From contig NZ_FNSO01000001.1 of the NCBI RefSeq assembly GCF_900105945.1, positions 1 to 64,000 on the forward strand: a DNA stretch of 64,000 nucleotides, in the 5' to 3' direction. The notes below the pieces were generated by a model. That model saw only the letters and a list, made by a program, of their open reading frames with translations. It ran no database searches and had not been told where the DNA came from. Source of the stretch: Amycolatopsis tolypomycina. Its GTDB lineage: Bacteria; Actinomycetota; Actinomycetes; Mycobacteriales; Pseudonocardiaceae. Positions 39,035 through 47,592 of this stretch are shown one piece after another. Position 1 is the first letter of the stretch. Each line of letters begins with the position of its first letter. A program made the translations under genes and the position numbers.

Positions 39035-39374
39035 CACCCGACTGTACGTCGCCCGTGTGGGGGGTTCGCGTTGAGCGGGCGGGTTGGGAGCCTGGGTCTC
39101 GCGCTCTCGGCGGAGTTCGGCAAGATCGATCGCCGCCCCCGACCCTCGGCGCGCCCGACCTCCCTGGGGAGGGGTTCGGTGAGTCCGCGACCACGCCTCC
39201 CGCACGACCGGTCTGTCGCCTTCCCGGGCGAGTCCGGAGCCGTGAACCTCGCCGAGTGCCACCCCTGGGAGGGCTGACGGCATCAGGTGGCATTCGGTGG
39301 TCCGCCACCCCGAAGCCTGATTGTCACTACGGACGGTGGTGCCGGGGGAGGTCTGGGCGGGGGCCGCGCCCGCC
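39035..39374. other. Non-coding gap before the dispersed repeat
   Basis: No convincing gene is seen on either strand. The sequence is GC-rich with a CCCCTGGGGAGGGG-like hairpin (CTCCCTGGGGAGGGG near 39163-39177). The minus strand near 39040 should carry the promoter of the PP2C-like gene. The gap continues into dispersed repeat copy A. Confidence 0.4.
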
Positions 39375-39476
39375 GGGGGCGCCCCCCGGGTCCAGCCTAT
39401 CGAGAGCCTCCGACGAAAAGCCGCGAAAACCGCAGTTCAGACCCTCCCTGTCCACAGCCCGGCCGAGATGTGGACA
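39375..39476 (+). repeat. Dispersed repeat, copy A
   Basis: It begins with GGGGGCGCCCCCC (39375-39387). CCTATCGAGAGCCTCCGACGA and a variable middle follow, and it ends with TGTCCACA (39449-39456), 12 nt and TGTGGACA (39469-39476). It is 102 bp long like copy B at 55813-55914; copy C at 32673-32775 is inverted. It ends 33 bp before the Clp-N locus 2 operator. Confidence 0.75.
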
Positions 39477-39508
39477 GCCGTCCCGTACGCCAGAACCAGG
39501 CCCGGCTC

Positions 39509-39551
39509 GTCAACCGAAGTTGACAGGCGTTCGATGTCAACGTAGGTTGAC
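39509..39551. promoter_or_regulatory. Doubled GTCAAC-N4-GTTGAC operator of Clp-N locus 2
   Basis: GTCAAC (39509) CGAA GTTGAC (39519) and GTCAAC (39536) GTAG GTTGAC (39546) are two 16-bp palindromes whose starts are 27 bp apart. The last half-site ends 4 bp before the ATG at 39556. The arrangement copies that of Clp-N locus 1 (spacer 5, pitch 28). Confidence 0.75.
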
Positions 39552-39555
39552 AACC

Positions 39556-39765
39556 ATGACGGAAGCTACCGATTTGGCCGCCCGGGCAGGTGACCGCGAT
39601 CCCCGGGTGGGGCTGCGTGCGGTCGCCGCGCTTCGGCGGCTGCTGGAACAACTCGAGGCCGTGCAGGTGCGCAGTGCGCGGGTGCAGGGCTGGTCGTGGC
39701 AGGAGATCGCCGCCGAGCTGGGGGTCAGCCGGCAGGCCGTGCACAAGAAGTACGGGAGGCACTGA
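39556..39765 (+). CDS. Small HTH protein of the split Clp-N locus (69 aa)
   Basis: The ATG is directly after the doubled operator and has no ribosome site, so translation may be leaderless. The protein is a helix (LRAVAALRRLLEQLEAVQVRSARVQG) plus a helix-turn-helix, SWQEIAAELGVSRQAVHKKYGRH, which matches the SWTDIGASMGVTKQAAQKRF element of the fused regulator at 19721. Its stop overlaps the start of the Clp-N gene (TGATG). It is likely the DNA-binding half of the system and probably acts on the operator before it. Confidence 0.85.
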   Translation: MTEATDLAARAGDRDPRVGLRAVAALRRLLEQLEAVQVRSARVQGWSWQEIAAELGVSRQAVHKKYGRH

Positions 39766-40292
39766 TGTTCGAACGGTTCACGGCCGACGCGCGGATGGCC
39801 GTTGTCGAGGCGCAGATCGTGGCGCGGGAGTCCGGCTCGGTGGAGATCGGGCCCGCCCACCTGCTCGCCGGGCTGGTCAAGACGGGAATCCCGCTGCTCA
39901 TCGACCTGGGCGTGTCCGCCGACGACATCGCGGCCGAACTCGCCCGCACCCGGCGCCGCGGCGGCGTGAGCGACGCCGACGCCGAGGCGCTCACCGAGTT
40001 CGGCATCGACGTCGAGCAGATCGTCGAACGCGTCGAGCAGACGCACGGCGAAGGGGCGCTGGCCGGACGGCTCGGCCCGGCCAAGCGCGGGCACATCCCC
40101 TTCACCGCGCAGTCGAAGAAGACCTTGGAGCTGAGCCTCAAGGAAGCCGTCCGGCTGGGCGACAAGCACCTCGGCCAGGAGCACATCCTGCTGGCCCTCG
40201 CCCAGCAGCGCGGCCCCGACGACGTGCTCGCCCGGCACGGCGCCGACTACCTGACGCTGCGCCGGGCCGTGCAGCAGCGCAAGGCGGGTTAG
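39765..40292 (+). CDS. Stand-alone Clp-N double-repeat protein (split form)
   Basis: The 175-aa product has a Clp R repeat at the N-terminus (MFERFTADARMAVVEAQIVARESGSVEIGPAHLLAGLV) and a second repeat at AQSKKTLELSLKEAVRLGDKHLGQEHILLALAQQRG. There is no ATPase domain. It is translated with the HTH protein before it, so the pair is equivalent to the fused 245-aa protein at 19721. It could sense ClpC-type ligands or bind proteolysis substrates and hand the signal to the HTH partner. Stops of this gene and the convergent membrane gene overlap by 4 bp. Confidence 0.88.
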   Translation: MFERFTADARMAVVEAQIVARESGSVEIGPAHLLAGLVKTGIPLLIDLGVSADDIAAELARTRRRGGVSDADAEALTEFGIDVEQIVERVEQTHGEGALAGRLGPAKRGHIPFTAQSKKTLELSLKEAVRLGDKHLGQEHILLALAQQRGPDDVLARHGADYLTLRRAVQQRKAG

Positions 40293-40933
40293 TGAACGGC
40301 CTGCCGCTGCTCGCGCCACACGACCAGCGGCAGCAGCGCCTGGGTGAGCGGGCCGATCGCGAGCGCGTACAGCACGGTGCCGAACCCGAGCGTGCCCTCG
40401 AGTGCGAACCCGGCGACGACCACCGTGACCTCGATCCCGGTGCGCACCAGCCGGACCGACCGGCCGGTGCGCGCCGCGAGCCCGGTCATCAGGCCGTCGC
40501 GGGCGCCCGGGCCCAGGCGGGCGCCGACGTAGGTGGCCGTCGCGAAGCCGTTGAGCGCCACGCCGCCGACCAGCAGCACGAGCTGCCACGCCAGGTCGTG
40601 CTGGTCCGGGAGCACCGCGCGAACGACGTCGACCATGACCGAGATGACCACGACGTTCGCGACCGTGCCGACCCCGGGCCGCTGCCGCAGCGGGATCCAC
40701 AGCAGCAGCACGGCCACCGAGATCACGCCGGTCACCGTGCCGAACGTCAGCCCGGTGTGCTTCATGACGCCTTCGGCCAGCACGCCCCACGGTTCGAGGC
40801 CCAGGTGGGCGCGGGTGAGCATGGCGACGCTCGTGCCGTAGAGCGCGAGGCCGGCCAGGAGCTGGACGCTGCGGCGGACGGGGTCACGGGTGATCCGGAC
40901 GGGCCGGAGATCGATCTGAGCCACGTCGTTCAC
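40289..40933 (-). CDS. YczE/YitT-type membrane protein
   Basis: The GTG at 40933 (VNDVAQIDLRPV) gives 214 aa with about five spans. Characteristic are RRSVQLLAGLALYGTSVAMLTRAHLGLEPWGVLAEGV, LRQRPGVGTVANVVVISVMVDVVR and TYVGARLGPGARDGLMTGLAARTGRSVRLVRTGIEV. YczE-like proteins are regularly divergent from MocR-type regulators, as here, and are thought to transport or sense a metabolite (function unproven). The 52-bp divergent region is AT-rich. Confidence 0.85.
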   Translation of the reverse strand: MNDVAQIDLRPVRITRDPVRRSVQLLAGLALYGTSVAMLTRAHLGLEPWGVLAEGVMKHTGLTFGTVTGVISVAVLLLWIPLRQRPGVGTVANVVVISVMVDVVRAVLPDQHDLAWQLVLLVGGVALNGFATATYVGARLGPGARDGLMTGLAARTGRSVRLVRTGIEVTVVVAGFALEGTLGFGTVLYALAIGPLTQALLPLVVWREQRQAVH

Positions 40934-40985
40934 TATCGACTTAAGTGGACTGGTAAACCATAGCCAATTCCAGGATATTGGTCTT

Positions 40986-42440
40986 ATGGAACCCGTGATC
41001 CCGCTGGGTGGACGCATCTCCGGTCCGCGATTGGCTGTCATGCTGGGCTCGTGGCGGCAAGGCGGCTCCCGGCAGGGGGCCGCCGACCTGGCTGCGGCCA
41101 TCGAGCTGCAGGTGCTCGACGGCCAGCTCCCGCTCGGCACCCGGCTGCCCGCCGAACGCGAGCTGGCCGACGCGCTCGGCGCGAGCCGGACGCTGATCGG
41201 CGCGGCGCTCGACCGGTTGCGGGACAACGGGTTCGTGGCGAGCCGCCGGGGTGCCGGCTCGTGGATCACCGCGCCCGGCCGCCGTCGTCGCGACGCGGTC
41301 GTGCCGGACGGCGGCGACCTGATCGACTTCGCGCACGCGTCGCCGTCGGCCCCGCCGGGCATGGTCGCGGCGGTCGACGCCGCGCGCTCCGCCCTCGTCG
41401 AGCACCTCGGGCAGCACGGCTACCAGGAGCGGGGGCTGCTCGCGCTCCGGGAGAAGATCGCCCGGCGGTACACCGAGCGCGGGCTGCCGACGACGGCCGC
41501 GCAGATCATGGTCACCAACGGCGCGCACCACGCGTTCGTGCTGGTCCTGAGGATGCTGACCGGGCCGGGCGACCGGGTGCTGGTGGAGCAGCCCACGTAC
41601 CCGAACGCGCTGGAGGCGATCCGGGCCGCGCACGCCATCCCGGTGCCGGTGGCGCTCGACCCGACCGGGGCCCGCGGCTGGGACATCGCCGGCGTCGACG
41701 CCGCCCTGCGCCAGGCGTCCCCGCGGCTGGCCTACCTCGTGGTCGACTTCCAGAACCCGACCGGCCTGCGCCTCGACGCCGAAGGGCGGCATCGGCTCGG
41801 TGCGGTCCTGTCCCGCGCCCGGACGCCGGTGGTCGTGGACGAGACGCTCGTCGAGCTCGACCTCGAGGGCGATCCGCTCGACGGGCCGCCTCCGCTGGCC
41901 GCGTTCGCGGGCGACCTGGTGATCTGCGTCGGCTCGGCGTCGAAGTCCCACTGGGGCGGCCTGCGCCTGGGCTGGATCCGCGCGTCGGAGGACCTGCTCG
42001 GCCGCCTGGTTTCGGCGCGCTACGCGGTCGACCTCGGCTCGCCGGTCTTCGAGCAGGTCGTGTTCTCGGAGCTGCTCGAAGCCGACGGCTGGGCGGCGCT
42101 GGCCCGCCGTCGCGAAGACCTGCGGCGCAACCGCGATGCGCTGGCGGACGCGGTCGGGCAGCACCTGCCGGACTGGACGTTCACGCTGCCGAAGGGCGGG
42201 CTGTCGCTGTGGTGCCGGCTGCCGGAGCCGGTGAGCTCGCGGCTCGCCGTGGCGGCCGCCGGCCACGGGATCCAGGTGGCGCCGGGATCCCGCTTCGGCG
42301 TCCACGGCGGCATGGAGCGCTGGCTCCGGCTGCCGTTCGCGTTGCCGCCGGAGAAGATCCAGGAAGCGATCCGCCGGCTGAGCGCGGCCGAAGCGTCGGT
42401 CCGCGGCACCCCGGCGTCCTTGGACGCGCCCCTCGCATGA
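40986..42440 (+). CDS. MocR-type GntR/aminotransferase-fold regulator
   Basis: The 484-aa protein has an N-terminal GntR wHTH (QVLDGQLPLGTRLPAERELADALGASRTLI, GFVASRRGAGSWI) and a fold-type-I aminotransferase domain. The domain shows VTNGAHHAFVLVLRM, VEQPTYPNALEAI, VVDFQNPTGLRL, VVVDETL and the PLP lysine in SASKSHWGGLRLGW. MocR proteins sense PLP or amino-acid adducts. Control of the divergent YczE-like gene is expected from other genomes. A CCAAT/ATTGG inverted repeat sits in the short divergent region. A strong 20-bp hairpin begins 1 bp after its stop. Confidence 0.92.
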   Translation: MEPVIPLGGRISGPRLAVMLGSWRQGGSRQGAADLAAAIELQVLDGQLPLGTRLPAERELADALGASRTLIGAALDRLRDNGFVASRRGAGSWITAPGRRRRDAVVPDGGDLIDFAHASPSAPPGMVAAVDAARSALVEHLGQHGYQERGLLALREKIARRYTERGLPTTAAQIMVTNGAHHAFVLVLRMLTGPGDRVLVEQPTYPNALEAIRAAHAIPVPVALDPTGARGWDIAGVDAALRQASPRLAYLVVDFQNPTGLRLDAEGRHRLGAVLSRARTPVVVDETLVELDLEGDPLDGPPPLAAFAGDLVICVGSASKSHWGGLRLGWIRASEDLLGRLVSARYAVDLGSPVFEQVVFSELLEADGWAALARRREDLRRNRDALADAVGQHLPDWTFTLPKGGLSLWCRLPEPVSSRLAVAAAGHGIQVAPGSRFGVHGGMERWLRLPFALPPEKIQEAIRRLSAAEASVRGTPASLDAPLA

Positions 42441-42441
42441 A

Positions 42442-42715
42442 CGAACCGGTGCGCCGGATGCGAGCCCGCTCCCAGGGATGGGCGGCGTTCATGTGCATCC
42501 GGCGCACCGGTTCGTCGTTCCACACACCCGCTCACGGACGTGACCCCGTTCGCGGGTGCCGCGGCTTCCCGGCACAGCCCCTCGACGTGCCGGGAAGCCG
42601 ACGGCTCAGGTGCGCTCGCGGTACTGCGAGCCCTCGCTCGGCGCGGTGAGCGAGGACTCCCGGAGCGCCCCCGGTGTGGGTCCCGGCGCCACGGGGGCAG
42701 CGCGGCGCCGGGACC
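42442..42715. other. Run of five consecutive hairpins in a convergent gap (candidate structured RNA or terminator array)
   Basis: Perfect inverted repeats follow each other. The first has 20-bp arms (42442-42461 with 42495-42514). The second has CGGCTTCCCGGCAC (42562-42575) with GTGCCGGGAAGCCG (42587-42600). The third has GCTCGC (42614) with GCGAGC (42626). The fourth has CCTCGCTC (42632) with GAGCGAGG (42648). The fifth has GGTCCCGGCGCC (42679-42690) with GGCGCCGGGACC (42704-42715). No protein gene fits in the 512-bp gap 42441-42952. The remaining part to 42952 shows nothing I recognise. Confidence 0.55.
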
Positions 42716-42952
42716 GGGATCCGACCCGGCCGGGCGCGGTCGGCCGGTCGGAAAGACTGTGGTGGTCGAAACGGCTGGGGTTTCGCATGGTTTTCGCCCC
42801 TGGGGTACGTCGGACGCCGGTGGGCGTCACGAGACGTGAAAGAGCCACGGATTCCGTGCTGGAGCAGGGGAAACGTCACACCTCAACGGCGTGCGAGCGC
42901 GCCTTGACGATCTTGATTTGGGCGCACTTGTCCCCGGCTGCCCGGTCGGGGG

Positions 42953-44314
42953 TCAGTCGGGGGACGTGGTGGGCAGGGCGGCTTCCCGCCCCGCGCCGTC
43001 GACCTCGTGGTCGCGGCTGGTGCCGATCAGCTTGAGCTGCGTGGTGGTGACGTCGTCGGTGTGGACGGCGAACGCGTGGCGGGCGCCGCCGGAGCCGTCG
43101 TGGCCCGGGGCCGCGGTGGGGGCCGGCGCGCTCGGGGCGGTGGTGCCGCCGGGCAGGCCGGGCGTGGAGTCGCCACCGCCGCCGGTGGCGTGCGTCCCGG
43201 AGTCGCGCGGCTGCTCCTGGACCGCCGGAAGGGCACGCGCCTGCCGGACGACCAGGTGCACGACGGCGGACCGGGAAGTCTGCGGCGCGGCCGTCGTGGC
43301 GACGGCCGCGGCCGGGACGGCGCTCTCGGCGGTGGCCGGCACCGGGGCGACCAGGGTCGTCACGACGGGGACCGTCACGGTGACGCCGCCGGCGTTCGAG
43401 CTGCCGCCGAGCACGGGGTTCAGGATGTCGTCGATGGGCAGCAGCACGGGCCCGCCGGGGTGGCCCGCGGGCGGCTGGGTGAGCGGCGCGAGCACGGTGT
43501 GGGTGAGCGTGTCCGTGACGGTGCCGACCGTGTCCGTGACGGTGGTGAGGGTGCCGCCGACCACGTCGAGGACGCTGCCGACGAGGCCGCCGAGCAGGCC
43601 GCCGGACGACGTCGCGGCCGGCTCGCCCGTGGTGTCCTTTGTGGTCGTTCCGGTGACCGTCTCGAGCGTGCCGCCGACGAGGTTGCCGAGCAGGTTCCCG
43701 CTGGCGGAAGTCGCCTTCGGGGCCTCGGAGCTGTCCTCGGCGGCCGTCTTGGTGGTGGCCGGCTCTTCGGCGGAAGGGCTTTCCGGGGAGGTCGACGGCG
43801 CTTCGGGTGCCGACGTGGCGGTGGAAGCGCTGTCCGGCGTCGCGGGGGCCGGCTCTTCGGTGGCCGGGCTGTCCTTTGTGGTCTCCGGCTCGGCCGGGGC
43901 CTCGGCCGCCGGTGCTTCGTCGGCCGGTGTCTCGTCGGCCGGTGGTGGTTCGGCGCTGTCGGCCTTCGGCTGGGCGACGCACCTGTCGTCGCCGGTCTGG
44001 TGCTGGCTCTTGCGGTGCCGCGCGTGCGAGAACGGCTTCGCGGCATGGTCCACAGTGGAAACCACGGGCGCTTCGGGGCAGGCCGGCCGGTCGGCCGCCG
44101 ACGCGGTGCCGCCGGACAGCGCGGCGCCGAGCAGCCAGCCGGCGAGGGTCAGGCCGCCGGCGACGAGGATCTTGGCCGCGGGGCGCTGCAGCGACGCCGT
44201 CCAGGGGCGTGGCGCGCGCACGCGCGCGTGCGAAACGGTTTCACGCGGGGTGAGCGCAGGCCGAACGGGAGCGTCGCGGCGCGCGTCCGCCGTGCTGCTC
44301 ACCGCCACCACCAC
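42953..44314 (-). CDS. Secreted or membrane-attached Thr/Ala/Pro-rich protein (about 453 aa)
   Basis: GTG codons at 44314, 44308 and 44302 are possible starts. After a basic region there is one hydrophobic helix (AAKILVAGGLTLAGWLLGAALSGGTASA, about residues 46-73) acting as signal or anchor. A long Ala/Pro/Glu/Ser/Thr-rich stretch follows, then a repeat-like GNLLGNLVGGTLETVTG and GGLLGGLVGSVLDVVGG pair, typical of actinomycete cell-surface proteins. A pair of Cys (DRPACPE, DDRCVAQ) follows the helix. Function unknown; cell-wall stalk or spore-surface role possible. The leader contains hairpins. Confidence 0.75.
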   Translation of the reverse strand: MVVAVSSTADARRDAPVRPALTPRETVSHARVRAPRPWTASLQRPAAKILVAGGLTLAGWLLGAALSGGTASAADRPACPEAPVVSTVDHAAKPFSHARHRKSQHQTGDDRCVAQPKADSAEPPPADETPADEAPAAEAPAEPETTKDSPATEEPAPATPDSASTATSAPEAPSTSPESPSAEEPATTKTAAEDSSEAPKATSASGNLLGNLVGGTLETVTGTTTKDTTGEPAATSSGGLLGGLVGSVLDVVGGTLTTVTDTVGTVTDTLTHTVLAPLTQPPAGHPGGPVLLPIDDILNPVLGGSSNAGGVTVTVPVVTTLVAPVPATAESAVPAAAVATTAAPQTSRSAVVHLVVRQARALPAVQEQPRDSGTHATGGGGDSTPGLPGGTTAPSAPAPTAAPGHDGSGGARHAFAVHTDDVTTTQLKLIGTSRDHEVDGAGREAALPTTSPD

Positions 44315-45056
44315 CGTCCGCGCCTGAGGCTCTCGCTTTGCCGGCTCGAGCCTGATCTTGCTGGGGTCTTTCTCCGGCCAGGTCGCAGTTCCCCCGGGGC
44401 TGCACTCTTTCTAGCACCGCTCGGGAGTCTTTCATCTCTCCCGCCTTCGATCCAGCCCGTAAGGCCCAGCAGCCCTACCGGGCAAGGGAGGTGCGGCCGA
44501 CAAGTTGATCACTCTCAGTGCCGTTCGGGTGCTTGCTTACGGCCATTCGGACGAGCCCTGCAAATTGCACGTCCGGTCGTTGACCTGATGTTTCCGAGCC
44601 GTCGACCGCATTCGGTGCCCGTCCGGTTCCGCTCGGTGCGCGGACCGTGATTCCGGCCAACCGACCGGAACTTCGCCCGGGATGCGGGACCGGCACTGGG
44701 CCGAACGGGGTCACCCGCGTGATTTCGGTTGCCCTGCGCCGAAACCCGGCGTCGCGAACCGATCCCGGATCCGGCTGCGGTCCGTGATCACGAGCGGCCG
44801 GGCGAGCGCTCCGCGGCGATGTCCCGCGCGGTGGACGGTCGCCAGGCGGAGCACCGTCCCGCGGCCCTTCCGGCGCCTGCCGCGGGCGTCGCGGAAGGCA
44901 GCCGACGCAGTCGCGGAGAGTGACGGATCGGCGCGGCAAGTGAGGGACGCGCCGGTTGGCCCATCCGGGCACCGCCGCGCCCGCCGCACCGGAGCCACGC
45001 CCCGGTGCGGCGCCGGAACGGCCGCGGACGACGTCTACTCAGCCGGAGCGCGGTGA
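44315..45056. other. Leader and non-coding gap upstream of the secreted protein gene
   Basis: No confident gene is seen between 44437 and 45056; open frames are Arg/Pro-rich. On the minus strand, just before the secreted protein gene, two hairpins are visible: GCCCGGTAGG pairing with CCTTACGGGC (about 44450-44480), and GCAG-CCCC-GG-GGGG-AA-CTGC (about 44385-44405). A 64-codon frame (44435-44241) starts between them and overlaps the gene start in another frame. A structured mRNA leader is possible; it matches no riboswitch I know. Confidence 0.35.
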
Positions 45057-46223
45057 TCAGACCAGTTTGCGCAATCGGGTGATGGCCTCGTCGATGACCT
45101 CGTTGCGCTTGCAGAACGCGAAACGCAGCAGGTGTTTCCACTCGTCCGGGTGATCGGTGAAGACCTTCACCGGGACCGCGGCGACCCCGACCCGGCCCGG
45201 CAGTTCCCAGGCCAGATCGGCGGCGTCGGTGAACCCCAGCGGGCGGACGTCGACGCAGACGAAGTACGTGCCCGCCGTCGGCCGCACGGCGAACCCGGCG
45301 TCCGCGAGCCCGGCCGAAAGCCGGTCGCGCTTCTCCTGCAGCGACGCGCGCAGTCCGTCGACCCAGGGCAGCTCGTGGTCGAGCGCGTGCGCGACGGCCG
45401 GCTGCAGCGGCCCGCCCGAGACGAAGGTGATGAACTGCTTCGCCGCCTTGACCGCCGCGACCAGCTCCGGCGTCGAGCAGACCCAGCCGATCTTCCAGCC
45501 GGTGCAGTTGAACGTCTTGCCGGCGCTGGAGATGCTGACCGTCCGCGGCCGCATGCCGGGCAGCGTGACCAGCGGGACGTGTTCCGCGTCGTCGAACACC
45601 AGGTGCTCGTAGACCTCGTCGCAGACGGCGATCAGGTCGTGTTCGACGCACAGCGCGGCGAGCGCCTCAAGCTCGGCGCGGGTGAACACGGTGCCGGTCG
45701 GGTTGTGCGGCGAGTTCACCAGGATCGCCCTGGTCCGCGGCGTGACGGCGGCGCGCAGGCCGTCGACGTCGAGGCCGAAGCGGCCGTCCGGCCCTTCGAC
45801 GAGCCCGACGACCCGGCGCTCGGCGCCCGCCATCGCGACCGCGGCGGCGTAGGAGTCGTAGTACGGCTCGATGACGATCACCTCGTCGCCGGGCTCGGTC
45901 AGCGCCAGCAACGTTGCCGCGATGGCCTCCGTGGCGCCGGCGGTGACCAGGATCTCCGTGGCCGGGTCGTACTCGGTGCCGTAGCGCAGCCGGTGCCGCG
46001 CGATCGCGGCCCGCAGCTCGGGCCGCCCGGGCCCCGGCGGGTACTGGTTGGCCCCGCCGAACAGGGCGTTCTTCGCCGCGTCGAGCATCCCGGCCGGGCC
46101 GTCGGTGTCCGGGAAGCCCTGGCCGAGGTTGACAGCGTCGTGCTCGACCGCCAGCGCGGTCATCTCCGCGAAGATGGTCGAGGTGAACGGCCGGAGGCGG
46201 GGGACGAGAGCAGGTTCGCGCAC
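45057..46223 (-). CDS. Class I/II aminotransferase (DapC/methionine-aminotransferase-like)
   Basis: The 388-aa protein has NLGQGFPDTDGP, YPPGPGRPELRAAIARH, VTAGATEAIAATLLAL, VNSPHNPTGTVFTRAEL, CDEVYEHLVFD and the PLP lysine in SISSAGKTFNCTGWKIGW. Sequence style and length match the mycobacterial Rv0858c-type N-succinyldiaminopimelate aminotransferases and related KAT/methionine aminotransferases; the choice cannot be made by eye. It is divergent from the DUF445 gene with only 29 bp between starts, so at least one mRNA is leaderless. Confidence 0.88.
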   Translation of the reverse strand: MREPALVPRLRPFTSTIFAEMTALAVEHDAVNLGQGFPDTDGPAGMLDAAKNALFGGANQYPPGPGRPELRAAIARHRLRYGTEYDPATEILVTAGATEAIAATLLALTEPGDEVIVIEPYYDSYAAAVAMAGAERRVVGLVEGPDGRFGLDVDGLRAAVTPRTRAILVNSPHNPTGTVFTRAELEALAALCVEHDLIAVCDEVYEHLVFDDAEHVPLVTLPGMRPRTVSISSAGKTFNCTGWKIGWVCSTPELVAAVKAAKQFITFVSGGPLQPAVAHALDHELPWVDGLRASLQEKRDRLSAGLADAGFAVRPTAGTYFVCVDVRPLGFTDAADLAWELPGRVGVAAVPVKVFTDHPDEWKHLLRFAFCKRNEVIDEAITRLRKLV

Positions 46224-46252
46224 GATCAGCCATCCTCACGGACAATGGCGAT

Positions 46253-47551
46253 GTGGAGCAACTGACCCCCGCGAAGGTGACGCCCGCCGACCCGCCGGGC
46301 GGCGCGGCCGGTGAAGAGGAAAAGCGGCGCGGCCTGCGCAAGATGAAGCTCGTCGCGCTGTCGTTCCTGCTCGGCGCCACGCTGGTGTTCCTGCTGGCCA
46401 GCTGGGCGCAGGCGAGCGGCTGGCCGGGCTGGGTCGGCTACGTGCGCGCCGCGGCCGAGGCCGGCATGGTCGGCGCGCTGGCCGACTGGTTCGCCGTCAC
46501 GGCGCTGTTCCGGCACCCGCTGCGGCTGAAGATCCCGCACACGGCGATCATCCCGAACAAGAAGGACGCGCTGGGCAACAGCCTCGGCGACTTCGTCGGC
46601 TCGAACTTCCTGTCCGAGGAGGTCGTGCGCGACAAGCTCAAGCGCGTCGAGATCGCGCGGCGGCTGGGCGCGTGGCTGGCGCAGGAGGAGAACGCCGAGC
46701 GCGTGACGTCCGAGCTGGCCACGGTGGTCCGGGCGGCCGTTCGCGTCCTCCGGGACGAAGACGTCCAGGCGATCATGGAGCAGGCCGTCGCGCGCCGGAT
46801 CATCGACAAGCCGTGGGGCCCGCCGCTGGGCAAGATCCTGCAGGGCGTGTTCGCCGACGGCGCGCACCACAAGCTGGTCGACCTGATGTGCGACCGCGCC
46901 TACGAGTGGGTGCGCGACAACCACACGACGATGCTGCGCGTGGTGTCCGACCGGGCGCCGAGCTGGTCGCCGAAGTTCGTCGACGAGATGCTCGCGGACA
47001 AGGTCTACGGCGAGGTGCTGTCGTTCGCGTGGGCGGTGAAGACCGACGTCAACCACCCGATGCGGCTGGCGCTGGACAAGTTCCTCGGCGAGTTCGCCCA
47101 GGACCTGCAGACCAACCCCGAGGTGATGGCCCGCGCCGAGCAGGTGAAGGGCCAGATCGTGCACCACGAGGAGGTCCAGCGGCTGATCGGCTCGGCGTGG
47201 AGCACGGCGAAGGAGATGCTGCTGACCGCGGCCGAGGACCCGTCGAGCGAGCTGCGCCGGCGCGTCCGGCTGGGGCTGACGTCGCTGGGGCAGCGGCTGA
47301 TCGACGACGACCAGCTGCGCGCGAAGGCCGACGGCTGGGTCGAGGGTGCCGCGGCGTACCTCGTGAAGAACTACTCACGGGAGATCACCACGATCATCAC
47401 CGACACGGTCGAGCGATGGGACGCCGAGGAGACGTCCCGCAAGATCGAGCTCCAGGTGGGCCGCGACCTGCAGTTCATCCGGATCAACGGCACGGTCGTC
47501 GGCGCCCTCGCCGGGCTGGTCATCTACGCGGTCGCGGAGCTGCTGTTCTGA
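46253..47551 (+). CDS. DUF445 membrane protein
   Basis: The GTG start at 46253 gives 432 aa. One N-terminal membrane span (LVALSFLLGATLVFLLASWA) is followed by YVRAAAEAGMVGALADWFAVTALFRHPLRLKIPHTAIIPNKKDALGNSLGDFVGSNFLS, the hallmark of DUF445. A long coiled, amphipathic helical region and a C-terminal span (VVGALAGLVIYAVAELLF) complete it. Role unknown; in other bacteria the family is linked to the cell envelope. A DnaA-box cluster lies just downstream. Confidence 0.88.
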   Translation: MEQLTPAKVTPADPPGGAAGEEEKRRGLRKMKLVALSFLLGATLVFLLASWAQASGWPGWVGYVRAAAEAGMVGALADWFAVTALFRHPLRLKIPHTAIIPNKKDALGNSLGDFVGSNFLSEEVVRDKLKRVEIARRLGAWLAQEENAERVTSELATVVRAAVRVLRDEDVQAIMEQAVARRIIDKPWGPPLGKILQGVFADGAHHKLVDLMCDRAYEWVRDNHTTMLRVVSDRAPSWSPKFVDEMLADKVYGEVLSFAWAVKTDVNHPMRLALDKFLGEFAQDLQTNPEVMARAEQVKGQIVHHEEVQRLIGSAWSTAKEMLLTAAEDPSSELRRRVRLGLTSLGQRLIDDDQLRAKADGWVEGAAAYLVKNYSREITTIITDTVERWDAEETSRKIELQVGRDLQFIRINGTVVGALAGLVIYAVAELLF

Positions 47552-47592
47552 CGGCCGGGGCATATACCACACCCGGGGGACCTTGAAACCAG

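Noticed and set aside
44315..44480. ydaO/c-di-AMP riboswitch before the secreted protein
   Set aside because: The conserved GGGGTGAATC-type and CCCGAAyCCGTCAGCTAA-type elements are not found; only generic hairpins are seen.
44475..44972. 165-codon minus-strand frame in the 44.4-45.0 kb gap
   Set aside because: The product is Arg/Pro/Gly-rich with no ribosome site, domain or coding-like codon pattern.
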